Source of the DNA: Candidatus Binatia bacterium
Lineage (GTDB): Bacteria > Desulfobacterota > Binatia > HRBIN30
Direction of reading: 5' to 3'
Assembly (NCBI GenBank): GCA_026415395.1
Contig: JAOAHD010000007.1
Location: 651,304 to 715,303 of the forward strand
DNA: 64,000 nt
The notes under the pieces were generated by a model. The model was not told the DNA's origin. It searched no databases and saw nothing but the letters and a program-made list of their open reading frames with translations. Below are positions 1-8,919 of the stretch, in pieces (within the stretch, counting starts at the first letter, position 1; each line of letters opens with the position of its first letter). The position numbers and the translations under genes are program-made.

Positions 1-492
1 GAGGATCGCTTGGCGAGAAAACGGGAGGCCGCTTACAATAGCCTATCGTATCTGGCCGGTAAGGCGCTCAACGCCTTGCTGATCGATCGGGTGGAGCAAG
101 ACCTGCAGCGCCTCCGCGCGCTCAATGCCATTTTCGAGAAAGGAACGGCGCTCTACGGAAGCGACTTCCTGCAACGCTTGAACGCAGCCTTGGGTGCGGA
201 CCGCAGTAGCCCATATCGCATCGTCCGCGACTTTCTGATCCACCCGTCGCGCGACCTCGGCGAAGTCGCCGCGGAGTGCATGCGCCATCGCTCGCGGGCT
301 TCGTCGATGCGTGAGTGGCTGAGCCGCAATTTGGCCTGGGCGGTGAGTCGCGGCACGATCGGCGAGGCCGATTTGCTGTCATACGTGTACTTCGATTCGT
401 GCTACGCTGCCCATCTCATCGAGCTGGGCTGGAAAGACGCTGCTGCTGCCGAACAGGAGCTCGTTCGCTTCTTTGGTGCAGAGACGAGCTGA
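1..492 (+). CDS. Patatin-like phospholipase, C-terminal part (partial)
   Basis: The reading frame is open from base 1, so this is the 3' end of a longer gene. A TTG at position 10 is probably internal. The remaining ~160 residues are helical, with a run like ALLIDRVEQDLQRLRALN and the phrase HPSRDLGEVAAECMRH. These resemble the region after the catalytic Ser/Asp domain of bacterial patatin-like (PNPLA) acyl hydrolases, where an 'IxPSxDIG' phrase is common. The GxSxG nucleophile and the DGG aspartate would lie upstream of the window and cannot be checked. Family knowledge suggests lipid acyl hydrolysis. The assignment rests only on the C-terminal similarity, so it is moderate. Confidence 0.6.
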   Translation, partial: EDRLARKREAAYNSLSYLAGKALNALLIDRVEQDLQRLRALNAIFEKGTALYGSDFLQRLNAALGADRSSPYRIVRDFLIHPSRDLGEVAAECMRHRSRASSMREWLSRNLAWAVSRGTIGEADLLSYVYFDSCYAAHLIELGWKDAAAAEQELVRFFGAETS

Positions 493-751
493 GGTTGCCT
501 GCGGGCCCGACTGCCAGCCCTGAACCGGCGGCGTTCGCTCCTCGTGCACGGAGAGGCGACCGGCCGCGCACCCCTCTGTGCCCTCCATCATTTGCTGTCG
601 GCCAACGCCCGTTTCCCAATGCCGATTCCGACCACTCGCGAGTCGCTGATCCATTCGACCTTCGTTGAGTTGCGGCTCGCGAATATTCTTCGTCCACCGT
701 CCCCCGATTCGTGCTAGCGCCCCTCGCCAGGGTGCCACGCTGCGCGCGATA

Positions 752-773
752 GGGCGGGCGGGGCTGCCCGCCC
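752..773 (+). repeat. GC-rich inverted repeat, terminator-like
   Basis: GGGCGGGC (752-759) and GCCCGCCC (766-773) form a perfect 8-bp stem with a 6-nt loop, followed by CCTTT on the plus strand. It could act as a weak terminator for the upstream phospholipase. However, it sits ~260 bases after that stop codon and lacks a real U-tract. Confidence 0.45.
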
Positions 774-954
774 CTTTGCGCAGCGGACAACGACAGCGGT
801 GCCAGCGGCCTCGGTGGCATCGTGCCGCAAGAGGTGCATCCGTGACCGCTGCCACCGCACTCCGCACGCGTTGCGATGGAAGGTTGCGCCGGGGCGGGGT
901 AGGATGGTACCACGGCGCCGCCACGGGCGAGGCATGCGTGGCCCCTACAACCAT

Positions 955-982
955 CATTCGCCACTCCCCATTCGCCATTCGC
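955..982 (+). repeat. Short CATTCGC(CA) direct repeats
   Basis: CATTCGCCA occurs at 955-963 and 969-977, and CATTCGC at 976-982. The cluster looks like an intergenic simple-sequence element. No function is evident. Confidence 0.5.
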
Positions 983-1120
983 TGGCGTCGCCTTGTACTT
1001 GCGCAAGTTTACAAAGGGTCGGGCCGTCGCTGTTGCTGAATTGGGTACGTACGGCGCTTCGCCCGTGCGCAGCTTGGGCGTTGGGCCGTGGTACGGCAGA
1101 TGCACAGCCGCTGACGGGCG

Positions 1121-2245
1121 ATGGGTCACTGGCTTGGAGTTGTCCCCGAAGGGTTGGCCGATGACGGGCGCAACCCGCAGCGCGCGAGCGAGGCGAGTGC
1201 CTTGCAGCACGATTTGGAAGGCGTAGCTCGTGTAGTTGGCAATCGCCCTGCACGGCAGTGGGCGGCGGTTCTCGACGCGCCGCTAGCGAGTGGGGATCTC
1301 GTGGGTGGGCTCGACGAAGAGTTTCTACGGGCGGGGCTGTTGGACTGGTTTTCGGAGTCTGGTGCAGTAATTCGCGAGGCGCTCCCGTCCCTGGCCGCCG
1401 TTGTGATCGGGGCTCTGGCCGAAAGTGACGGCGGCTTGGCCGCGGCGTATTTGGCTCGGGTGGCCGGGGCACTGCCATGGATCGGCAGCCGCGAGATCAT
1501 GGGGCTGCTCGTGGATGGTTGGAGTTCCGGTCCGTTGCAGGGCGCGCCGGATGGTCAGCTTTGGGCGTGGGGTTGGCGTGCCGCGGCAGCGATGACGGTG
1601 TGTGTGTGCGAGACGGCGGTGCATGGCGTTTCGAGCTTGTTCCTGCCGAGGCCGTCGAACTTGTGGCACAACACAAACGCTTGGGTTTGCGCGACTGTGC
1701 ATCGGCGTGGGTGCGCGTGCGCGCGGGGGAGAGGATCGCAGTAGAGGCTGCCTCGGTGGATGGGGTAGAGCAGTGGCGTGCCGCGGTTGCCGCGTGGTGG
1801 GCGACGATTGCGTTGGTCAGAGCTCGGGCGGCGGTTTGGAGCGCGCTGGACTATGCGGCACAGCGCCACCAAGGCGGAGCGATCCTTCTGCGGCACGAGA
1901 TTGTTCAGGAAATGCTCGGGCGAGCGTTGCAGGAGTTGGCGGCTGCCGAGGCTTTGCTTGCGCAAGGGTTTGCCGGAGATTGGGTCGGTCTTGTCAGTGG
2001 TGCGAGTATGGCAAGTGCCATGAGCGAGCGAGCCGCCCACTCCGCCCAGCAAGTGTTCGGTGGTTATGGCTACATGCGCGCTTATCCGGTGGAGCGCTGC
2101 GTGCGCGATGTGAAAATGGCCGCATTGGCGGCAAGGTGTGAGCGCGCGCATGCGCGTGCAGGTGCTACGGATGTGGTGCGCGCGTGCAGGCATGGAACCC
2201 ACGAGCCGAGAGACGACGAGGGGCGCGGCCGAGAAAGCGACCTAA
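1121..2245 (+). pseudogene. Acyl-CoA dehydrogenase family gene, frameshifted (copy 1)
   Basis: The C-terminal half reads as a clear acyl-CoA dehydrogenase helical domain, with AQRHQGGAILLRHEIVQEML and the flavin-domain motif QVFGGYGYMRAYPVER. The product is split between frames. It reads in frame 2 from 1121, moves to frame 1 at a (GT)5 tract (1598-1607), and probably returns to frame 2 near 2140-2170. There a short tail ends at a TAA at 2243-2245, just before the next gene. Deleting one GT restores continuous sequence (AAAMTV-CVRDGGAWRFELV). The second shift falls in an alternating GC/GT stretch. The N-terminal ~100 residues are poorly conserved, and the usual catalytic Glu motif (YEGT) is absent. 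It could be the non-catalytic half of a two-subunit dehydrogenase. Whether it is a true pseudogene, a phase-variable gene or an assembly error cannot be decided here. Confidence 0.7.
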
Positions 2246-2260
2246 AGACGGAGTTTGCTC

Positions 2261-3550
2261 ATGGGTGCAGAAGGGTGGTCCGCGAAGTTTGGTCAGCGCC
2301 TGTTCGATCGCTTCGAGCAAACGCGAGAGGTGGCAGAACCCGCCCTTTATGTGCCGGCGCTGCGGCGCTTTGCGGTGCGAGTGGGGAGCTTCGCTCAGCA
2401 GCTCGAGCCCTTGGTCGTCGCCGCGGACGAAGGGAGCCAGGGCACGTAGGTGGAGCTCGCACGCAAGGCGTTGCAGCGTGCTGCCGAAGCTGGCTGGCTT
2501 ACCCGCTTCCTGCCGGTGTGGGTTGGGGGGTAAGCAGGGGTGATGGGGTTCCAACGCCGTGGCACGCTACCGATGCTGATCTTCATAGAGGAACTGGCTG
2601 CCGTCTCTCCCGGGTTGGCCACACTGCTCGGTGCGCACTACCTCGGTGTGATGCCAATTTTGCTGTCGTTCGACTTGGCTGCACAGCGGCGCGTGTTGCG
2701 CCCTTTGTGCGAACGCCTACGGGCTGGAGAGCCGGCAATTTGTGCTTTCGCGATTACCGAGCCGGAGGCTGGCTCCGACGTGGAAGATCCCGTCGGAGGC
2801 GAGTACGCTCGCCTGGCAACAACGGCTCGCCGGGTAGCGGGAGGCTACGTATTGAACGGGCGCAAGTGCTTCATTTCGGGAGGCAACTTGGCAGCGCTGA
2901 CAACAGTGTTTGCCGCTCTCGAACCTGACCACGGGATTCGCGGCTGGACCTGTTTCGCGGTTCCGATGAGCAGCCCCGGGGTGCAAGTTGTTCATGTGGA
3001 GGACAAGATGGGGCAGCGAATCAGCCCAGCGGCAGAGCTTTGCTTCGACGAGGTCTTCGTTCCTGATAGCCACCGCATCGGGCGCGAGCGATCCGGTTGG
3101 CAGCTCAATCCGGCGACGCTCGATTTATCGCGACCGCTCGTGGGCGGAATTGCCCTCGGTGGAGCGCGCACGGCCATTCACGAGTCCTTGGCTTGGGCGG
3201 AGCGCTCCGGCTTGGCGGGCGATCGATTCCTTCAGCACGAAATCGCTCGGTTGATCGGTGCGTATGCCGCGGCCCATGCGCTCGTCGTGCGTGCCGTGGG
3301 GATGATCCCGCCGCTTCCGGAGTGGTCTGCGATGGCCAAGTTTTTTGCGACCGACACGGCCATGAAGATCGTGTCGCAAGTGATGGACTGGATGGGCCTG
3401 GAGGCCAGTTTGAGCGGCTGTCGCGTGGAGCGGCTCTATCGGGACATTCGTTTGACGCAAATTTACGAGGGGACGAACGAGATTAACCGGCTGGCTGTGT
3501 TCGAACGAAAAAACCACGGCCAGCCTTGGTCGTGGCCGGACGGTGTGTGA
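2261..3550 (+). pseudogene. Acyl-CoA dehydrogenase with two in-frame stops (copy 2)
   Basis: One frame gives a full-length (~430 codon) acyl-CoA dehydrogenase, interrupted by TAG at 2447-2449 and TAA at 2531-2533. Protein-like sequence continues on both sides: ADEGSQGT*VELARKALQ, then FLPVWVGG*AGVMGF. After the stops it keeps all landmarks: the FAD/substrate loop FAITEPEAGSD, GRKCFISGG, and the catalytic-loop motif IYEGTNEINR with its Glu. Both stops fall in the N-terminal helical domain, before the FAD site. Translation could in principle restart at the GTG at 2540, giving a 336-residue product without that domain. The upstream broken copy suggests a decaying heteromeric dehydrogenase pair. 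ATG 2261 is chosen over TTG 2255. Confidence 0.75.
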
Positions 3551-3578
3551 GGGAGGCCGCGAGAAAGGAAGGTGGATT

Positions 3579-4400
3579 ATGGGTTTGGGATTCCTCTCGG
3601 TTCCGCAAGCGGTGGTGCCCATCAGCACCGGGCCGATCGAGGTTCCGATTCTTTACCGGCAGGCGCGGTCGGTGCTGGCGGTATTCCCGGTAGACCCTGC
3701 GGTACTCGAACCTGTGTTGGAACCAGTTGGACTGCAGGCAGTACCGGTGTTCTCGGGCCGACCGGTGATCGTGGTCGCCTTCTTTGACTATCGTGACACG
3801 ACCATCGGCCCGTATCACGAGGCCGCTGCCGCCGCGGTAGTGGTGCCCCGGGGCATGGCGAGCCCCCAGCACCCGCTGCTGGACCTTCTCCTTCCCGTCC
3901 GCTGGCGGCGGCTCGGGCTTTACATCTTCGACCTTCCAGTGACGACGCCAGTGGCGAATGCGGCGGGCCGGGAGCTTTGGGGGCTCCCGAAGTTCGTGAC
4001 CGACATTCCCATTGCGTGGGAGGGTGAGCGGTCGGAGGCGTCTGTGTGCGACCCGGTGAGCGGGGAGCCGATGGTCACGCTGGTAGGCTATGCGGCCGGA
4101 GGTAGCCGCCTGCCGTTGCGTTCGCTGTTCCTGTATAGCTGGCTGGGCCCAGCGCTTGTGCGCACGGAGGTCGATTTGCGCGGTATGGCGAGCGTACTGC
4201 GCAGCCCAACGTTCCACCTGCATCTGGGTGCGCGGCTGCAGCCGATGGCCCAATGCCTGGCAATCTTGGGGCTCGATAGCGCGATGCCAGCGTTGGTCCA
4301 GCTTGCGCCATCCTTCCAAGCGCGGCTCAACCTGGGCCGGCGAGTGCCTTTGCCGCAAGCTGTCGAGGCCCGTGCAGAAGCGCAGCCGCGCGCGGCTTGA
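3579..4400 (+). CDS. Acetoacetate decarboxylase-like protein
   Basis: This 273-residue protein of the acetoacetate decarboxylase (ADC) superfamily starts at ATG 3579 behind GAAAGGAAGG (3564-3573). Seen: a YRDTTIGPYHEAA segment and RELWGLPKFVTDI, which match the ADC-fold pattern around 'YxExx' and 'GxPK'. The Lys in GLPK corresponds to the family's reactive-lysine region, although not all relatives decarboxylate. It lies 28 nt after the broken dehydrogenase and on the same strand, so it may once have been part of the same acyl-CoA/ketone operon. Its substrate is unknown; several superfamily members act on other keto acids or as aldolase-dehydratases. Confidence 0.75.
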   Translation: MGLGFLSVPQAVVPISTGPIEVPILYRQARSVLAVFPVDPAVLEPVLEPVGLQAVPVFSGRPVIVVAFFDYRDTTIGPYHEAAAAAVVVPRGMASPQHPLLDLLLPVRWRRLGLYIFDLPVTTPVANAAGRELWGLPKFVTDIPIAWEGERSEASVCDPVSGEPMVTLVGYAAGGSRLPLRSLFLYSWLGPALVRTEVDLRGMASVLRSPTFHLHLGARLQPMAQCLAILGLDSAMPALVQLAPSFQARLNLGRRVPLPQAVEARAEAQPRAA

Positions 4401-4563
4401 CTGGGAAGAACCAGCGCGCGTTCGGGGGCGCGCTCGTTGAGCCATGACTTCGCCCGCGCTGGCGTTAGCGGTGAAAAAGGGTTAGCACGGGCCCGTTGAA
4501 ATTGGCGCCCAGGAGTCTTCCGGCAGAACGAAAATAGGACTCTGGGTGGGGAAGGAGCGAGGC

Positions 4564-5616
4564 GTGGCAACCAGGTTCGTGCGCAGCACGATGGCTGTGG
4601 CCCTCGTCTTCGTTTTGGCGGTTGCTTACCGAATTGTCACACGTTCTGGCATGCTCACCCGCATCGAACCGCATTTCGCCGGCAGTTGTCGGGTGGTTAC
4701 CGGAGTAATAGGAGCTGAAGACGTGACCATCGATGGGCCCGCAATGGTGGCGTTTCTTTCCGCGCAAGACCGCCGAGCGTGGCGCGGAGGCCAAGGACCC
4801 CGTGGGGAACTTTACGCTTTGGATTTGAACGCCGCGGATGCGAGGCCGCGTGCCTTGACTCGTGGAGAGCCGGCGGACTTTCATCCCCACGGGTTGTCGT
4901 TGTGGAGAAGCGACGACGGCCAGCGGTGGTTGTTTGTCATCAACCACAGGTCGGACGGTAGCCACACGGTGGAAGTCTTCGAGGTAGGCGCCGAGGAACT
5001 CGAGCATGTGCGCACGGTGCGGTATCAGGAACTCATCTCGCCCAACGACCTCGTTGCCGTGGATCGCGAGCGCTTTTTCGCGACCAACGATCGCGGCGTG
5101 CCGGAGCCGGGATGGCGTCAGACGTTGGAGCTCTATTTGGCCTTGCCGTGGTCGACCGTGTCATACTTCGATGGGCGGCACAGTGGGATTGTCATGCGGG
5201 GGCTGGCGTTGGCGAACGGCATTGCCCGCAGCAGCGACGGCACGACGCTCTACATTGCCGAGTGCTTAGGCCGGGCGATTCACGTCATGCGGCGGCAGCC
5301 GGAGTCGGGGGCATTGTCTGAATTCAAGCGCATCGACCTCCCCGCTTGTCCAGACAACATCGAAGTTGACGACCAGGGGCAATTGTGGGTCGCTACTCAC
5401 CCGCGGCTGTTCGACCTCGTTGCGCATAGTGAGGATGCGGCAAAGCGTGCGCCCTCACAGGTGTTTCGCATCGACCCGCACAGCGGCAACGTGTCGGAAG
5501 TCTATTTGTCCGATGGGAATCCGCTCTCAGCGGCAAGCACGGCTGCTGTGTGGGGGCGGACGATGGTGCTGGGTGCCATTTTCGACCCGCAGGTGCTCGT
5601 GTGCACGCTGCCTTAA
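4564..5616 (+). CDS. Paraoxonase/arylesterase-family six-bladed propeller hydrolase
   Basis: This 350-residue protein begins at GTG 4564 with AAGGAG about 8 nt upstream. An N-terminal hydrophobic segment (residues ~9-22) suggests export or membrane anchoring, as in serum paraoxonases. All landmark residues of PON enzymes appear in order with nearly identical spacing: E52/D53, H109 (HPHG), H128 (NH), N161/D162 (SPND), N218 (LANGI) and D264/N265 (PDNIEV). In human PON1 these correspond to E53/D54, H115, H134, N168/D169, N224 and D269/N270, the two-calcium site and catalytic histidines. A calcium-dependent lactonase/arylesterase is therefore likely. The natural substrate is unknown. It converges on phoA with 7 nt between stops. 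Confidence 0.85.
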   Translation: MATRFVRSTMAVALVFVLAVAYRIVTRSGMLTRIEPHFAGSCRVVTGVIGAEDVTIDGPAMVAFLSAQDRRAWRGGQGPRGELYALDLNAADARPRALTRGEPADFHPHGLSLWRSDDGQRWLFVINHRSDGSHTVEVFEVGAEELEHVRTVRYQELISPNDLVAVDRERFFATNDRGVPEPGWRQTLELYLALPWSTVSYFDGRHSGIVMRGLALANGIARSSDGTTLYIAECLGRAIHVMRRQPESGALSEFKRIDLPACPDNIEVDDQGQLWVATHPRLFDLVAHSEDAAKRAPSQVFRIDPHSGNVSEVYLSDGNPLSAASTAAVWGRTMVLGAIFDPQVLVCTLP

Positions 5617-5623
5617 GAGCAAG

Positions 5624-6964
5624 TTAAGGTTCGGCTTGAAGTCCGAGAGCGGCGGAGACAACGCCGAACAGCTCGCTTTGATCGTGCGGGCCTTGAAGGC
5701 GTTCGCTGAACGGCCCGAAGGCAAACAGCGGCACATCGGTGCCCGTATGGGTTTGCGAGCCGCCGGGAGCATTGGTGGCGTAGCCGAGTGTGAGCAAGGC
5801 GCCTTCGTTGGTGATGAGTGTGCTTAGGAGGCCGGGATAGTGCGCGCCAGCCAGCGGATGGGGAACGATTTGTGTGGCGTGTGAGTGGTCGGCAGTGACG
5901 ATCACCAGTGTGTTGCCGTGCTCCTGCGCATAGGCCAGCACGAGTTCCACGGTACGGTCGAGTTCGGCGGTCTCGCCAATTTGGCCACACGGATCGGCGG
6001 CATGCGCAGATTTATCGATGTTGGCGCCTTCGACTTGGATGAAAAATGGACGGCGCCGCTCGGCGGCCAGGCGCTCGACCACTTCTAGAGCTTTGCGGGT
6101 CATGGCTTCGAGTGTGGGTTGCCCCGGTTGCCGGCCTGCTGCAGTGCAGCGTTGTGGGCCACTGCCGGGGTGAAGCTTGGCCGGATCTCCCCTCCACAAC
6201 CGGTCTAGGTCTCCGTGCGCAAACAGGCCGAGAATCGGTGGCGTGAGCGGTTGCGCAAGCTCGTCGCTGTGAGTCAACAGGGTGAAGCCGCGTGTGCGCG
6301 CTTGTTCGAGGAGGGTCGACTCCTTCTCCCCGTTGCCGACTCGTTGTTCGAACCGCTGCCGCCCGCCACCGAGCACAACTTCGGCACGCTGGTCGAGGAT
6401 TTGCTCGGCAATCGAGCCTGGCCCGCCGTTTTCGCGGCGAAACTCGGGGCACAGTTTCATGTCGGCGGGGCCTTGGCAGAGCCGCTGGTTGACGTGCGCG
6501 AGCAAGGCAGCGGGGGTGGCGTCGGTGACTTCGGAGGTGGTCACGATCGCCACGGGAACGTGCGCTGCGCGGCTGAGCTCCACGAGTGTGGGCAGCGGTT
6601 CTCCACTTTGGGGCGCGGTGGACAAGCGCCCGACGCTGGTTTTGTGCCCTGTCGACCACGCTGTTGCGCTCGCTGCTGAGTCGATTACATAGTCGGGCAG
6701 GCGGGGGTTGTTCTCGACGACTGCAAAGGTGGAGAGCCGGCCGTGCACCGGAAGTTGCTCCATTTTCAAGCGGCCAGAGCCGCCGACGAGATAGTTGCGG
6801 GCTGCGGTGAGTTCGGCATCGCCCATGCCATCGCCAATGAGCAAAATCACGTTGACGGGGCCGCGACCATGACGCTGCACCTCGCGACGTGCCGCGGTGC
6901 AGCTCGCCAGCATGCTAGCAACAAGTGCTGGGATCAAAAGCAACATCCTGAGAGGCAAACGCAT
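5624..6964 (-). CDS. phoA: Alkaline phosphatase, lipoprotein-anchored
   Basis: This 446-residue member of the alkaline phosphatase superfamily hydrolyses phosphate monoesters outside the cytoplasm. The nucleophile motif DSAASATAWSTG (Ser96, equivalent to E. coli Ser102), the metal motif IGDGMGDAE near the N-terminus, and TADHSHA and TGTDVPLFAFGP near the C-terminus are all visible. The N-terminus has a signal peptide ending in LASC (Cys22), so the enzyme is probably a lipoprotein. ATG 6964 is preferred to the upstream candidate because it follows the preceding lipoprotein gene's stop by 2 nt. That arrangement implies co-transcription with the two BamE-like genes. Confidence 0.92.
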   Translation of the reverse strand: MRLPLRMLLLIPALVASMLASCTAARREVQRHGRGPVNVILLIGDGMGDAELTAARNYLVGGSGRLKMEQLPVHGRLSTFAVVENNPRLPDYVIDSAASATAWSTGHKTSVGRLSTAPQSGEPLPTLVELSRAAHVPVAIVTTSEVTDATPAALLAHVNQRLCQGPADMKLCPEFRRENGGPGSIAEQILDQRAEVVLGGGRQRFEQRVGNGEKESTLLEQARTRGFTLLTHSDELAQPLTPPILGLFAHGDLDRLWRGDPAKLHPGSGPQRCTAAGRQPGQPTLEAMTRKALEVVERLAAERRRPFFIQVEGANIDKSAHAADPCGQIGETAELDRTVELVLAYAQEHGNTLVIVTADHSHATQIVPHPLAGAHYPGLLSTLITNEGALLTLGYATNAPGGSQTHTGTDVPLFAFGPFSERLQGPHDQSELFGVVSAALGLQAEP

Positions 6965-6966
6965 GA

Positions 6967-7359
6967 TTACAGAGGAGGCAGTTCTTGGGTGTGGCGATCC
7001 CACGCGATGTCGCGGACCACGCCGTCGAAGTCGAAAATCACCAGAACACGGTCTCGGGTTTCGAACCGGCGCGTGTAGGTGAACCAGTTCGTGCCGGTAA
7101 TTGGGTCGCGCAGGCGGAATGCGGAGTAGTTCAGTCGCGCATAGGTGTAAACAAAAGCATCACCGTTCGTTTGGTGGAAAATTTGCGTAGGGGGTCCGAA
7201 TTCGCGTAACACGTCGCTGCGCGTGGATTTCCCGGGAACGATGTTTGCCGCATTCCCGCGCAGAGGTGAGTCCTGGTACGTCCGGGCAACCGTGCAACCA
7301 CTCGCCAGCAGTGCGCTGATGCACAGTGCAAGCAGAAGCGTCAGGCTGTGTGCTGCCAT
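6967..7359 (-). CDS. BamE/SmpA-like lipoprotein (copy 1)
   Basis: A 130-residue lipoprotein with signal sequence and lipobox (LLASGC). It is followed by NIVPGKSTRSDVLREFGPPT, the typical first helix and turn of SmpA/OmlA/BamE-like domains ('G.s..dV...lG.P'). In BamE this fold binds the outer-membrane assembly machine, but many small lipoproteins share it with unknown roles. ATG 7359 is used; a TTG at 7368 would overlap the upstream stop. The gene is a diverged tandem relative of the one upstream and is followed 2 nt later by phoA. Confidence 0.7.
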   Translation of the reverse strand: MAAHSLTLLLALCISALLASGCTVARTYQDSPLRGNAANIVPGKSTRSDVLREFGPPTQIFHQTNGDAFVYTYARLNYSAFRLRDPITGTNWFTYTRRFETRDRVLVIFDFDGVVRDIAWDRHTQELPPL

Positions 7360-7364
7360 CGACC

Positions 7365-7844
7365 TCAACGCGCCGAGCGAGACAAGAAGCCGAAACGCGG
7401 TAACTCCGCGGTTCCTTTGCGGAAGGCGAAGTCTTCGACGCGGTTATCTCCGTCGAAGAAGATCACCAAGGTATCGTTCTTTTGGTCGAACTCCGCGTAA
7501 TTGAACAGCAGGAGCACGAGGGCCATGGCATTCGCGCGCGAGTAGGTGTAGCGGAACCAGCGCGCGGTAACGATCCGCTCCACGGGCGGTTTTTCCCCTC
7601 GGCGGGTAAGGAACGGCTCGAAAGGCACGCCAATAGCCGTGAGCTCGCGGGCATCGATTTCTTGCGGGGGCCCGAACATTTGCAGCACTTCGGTTTTCGT
7701 GCTGACACCGCGCTGTAAGCGGGCGATTTTGGCTTCGTCCAAGGGGTGGTCTCGATAGACTCGCCCCATGACACAGCCACCGGCGACCGCACTTGCGCAA
7801 ATCGCCAGCGCAGCCGTCAACCACACCCGACCCTGTTGAATCAT
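7365..7844 (-). CDS. BamE/SmpA-like lipoprotein (copy 2)
   Basis: A 159-residue lipoprotein: a hydrophobic signal ends in VAGGC, followed by RLQRGVSTKTEVLQMFGPPQ, the BamE/SmpA-like signature. It shares with its neighbour the order signal, short linker, G.ST..VL..FGPP, then aromatic beta strands with RWFRYTYSR and a terminal VEDFAFRKGTAELP (compare VRDIAWDRHTQELP). This marks the two as a tandem duplication with an added insert in this copy. Envelope localisation is likely; the exact partner is unknown. Confidence 0.7.
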   Translation of the reverse strand: MIQQGRVWLTAALAICASAVAGGCVMGRVYRDHPLDEAKIARLQRGVSTKTEVLQMFGPPQEIDARELTAIGVPFEPFLTRRGEKPPVERIVTARWFRYTYSRANAMALVLLLFNYAEFDQKNDTLVIFFDGDNRVEDFAFRKGTAELPRFGFLSRSAR

Positions 7845-7887
7845 TGGACCCTCGCCTACCGATCTTCAATATCTGACGTTGCGCGTG

Positions 7888-8631
7888 TTACAAGACGTAG
7901 CCGCGCGGCCCGGCGGCGACCAGGATGGGATCGCTGTAATGCAGGGCTTGTTGCGCGTCGATTTCGATACGTTGCAGAGTGATCTCGAAGCGTTGCAGGG
8001 GGCAGTGGATCAGCACAGCAAGCGTGGCCCCCGATTCGTGCCGCACCACTGCGGGTTCGTAGCGGTCGACCGCCCGCAGCACTTGCCACTCTGGGGCGGC
8101 TGTGAGTTGGGCCAGTTCCTCGAGACTAGCGACGACGTGCGAGTACGCCCAGCGCGCGCTGGCCCACAGCTCCTGCATGACGAACCAGTAATCGAAGTAT
8201 CCTTCAGCGGTGCGGGGGAACGAGAAGTGCCGGTACAACAGTTGCACATCTTGGGTAGGCGTGCCGCGTTCCACCGCTCCCATCGTATCGGGAGGTGGGT
8301 GCCACTCGAGGAGGCGTTGTAGCGCATCCACTGGCGTGCCCTTACGCGCCACAAACGGACGCACTCGCAGGTCAGCCCCGAACTGCCCGTAGCAGCGATA
8401 GCGAACGTGGTAATCGGGAGAGAGTTGCACAGACGGAAACGCTCGCAGCAGCTCTTCGGCATTCGTTTCGAACCAAGTTTCCCAGTAGCGGGCATCGAAA
8501 CGAGAGGGTGCAACGCCGACCCGGCTGCCGGTTTGCTCGCGGACTTCTTGAATCCGCTGCCGACACGCACGCACATGCGCCTCGGAGACGAACTCGACTG
8601 TGACATCCGGAGGTGGGCCTTCAACGGGCAT
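7888..8631 (-). CDS. Uncharacterised 247-residue protein
   Basis: I do not recognise a family. The protein begins MPVEGPPPDVTVEFVS and has no signal peptide or membrane segment. It is rich in Trp/Tyr/Arg (ARYWETWFETNAEELLRAF, YFDYWFVMQELWASARWAY), with scattered helical and strand-like blocks. It lies 43 nt upstream of the BamE-like/phoA cluster on the same strand and may head that operon. Residue composition and coding pattern support a real gene. No function is proposed. Confidence 0.6.
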   Translation of the reverse strand: MPVEGPPPDVTVEFVSEAHVRACRQRIQEVREQTGSRVGVAPSRFDARYWETWFETNAEELLRAFPSVQLSPDYHVRYRCYGQFGADLRVRPFVARKGTPVDALQRLLEWHPPPDTMGAVERGTPTQDVQLLYRHFSFPRTAEGYFDYWFVMQELWASARWAYSHVVASLEELAQLTAAPEWQVLRAVDRYEPAVVRHESGATLAVLIHCPLQRFEITLQRIEIDAQQALHYSDPILVAAGPRGYVL

Positions 8632-8919
8632 AAGCAGGCTCCTAGCGGCCGTGGGTAGGTATCGGAAGCGACCTCCGCGTCGGACTTTCGCGAGCTTGCC
8701 GCGGAGATAGCTGGCAGCACCCGCTCAAGCGGGCTCGTTGGAACCATCCGGAAACCGCGCCGGCTGTCCGCAACGGTTCCTTTTCGCCTGTTTCCTGCGC
8801 CTGCTCGCCTCCGTTCAGACTGACGGTGGGATTCAAGCGCGGGGCGTTGCACACTCGTTGCTATCGATGCCCCCGAGCTTAACGAGAGCGTGCGTTCAAC
8901 TCTGCGGATGGGGGAACGG
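8632..8919. other. Intergenic stretch, nothing recognised
   Basis: About 290 bases lie between two minus-strand genes. Short open frames exist, but none resembles a protein. A small CCCGCT-CA-AGCGGG palindrome is present near 8720. It probably contains the promoter of the uncharacterised gene, but no clear -35/-10 pair was seen. Confidence 0.4.

Larger units (their letters stand above)
493..1120. other. Long non-coding stretch with small repeats
   Basis: About 630 bases lie between the phospholipase stop and the first recognisable acyl-CoA dehydrogenase sequence. Several open frames cross it, but none reads like a protein family and all are rich in Arg/Pro, as expected of GC-rich shadow frames. 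It holds an 8-bp inverted repeat (752-773) and a short CATTCGC repeat (955-982). The last ~120 bases may be the degraded 5' end of the following broken gene. Confidence 0.5.

Noticed and set aside
2246..2928. Continuation of the 483-codon frame through the second dehydrogenase
   Set aside because: That frame loses all similarity after about 2200. The real dehydrogenase sequence is in the other frame.
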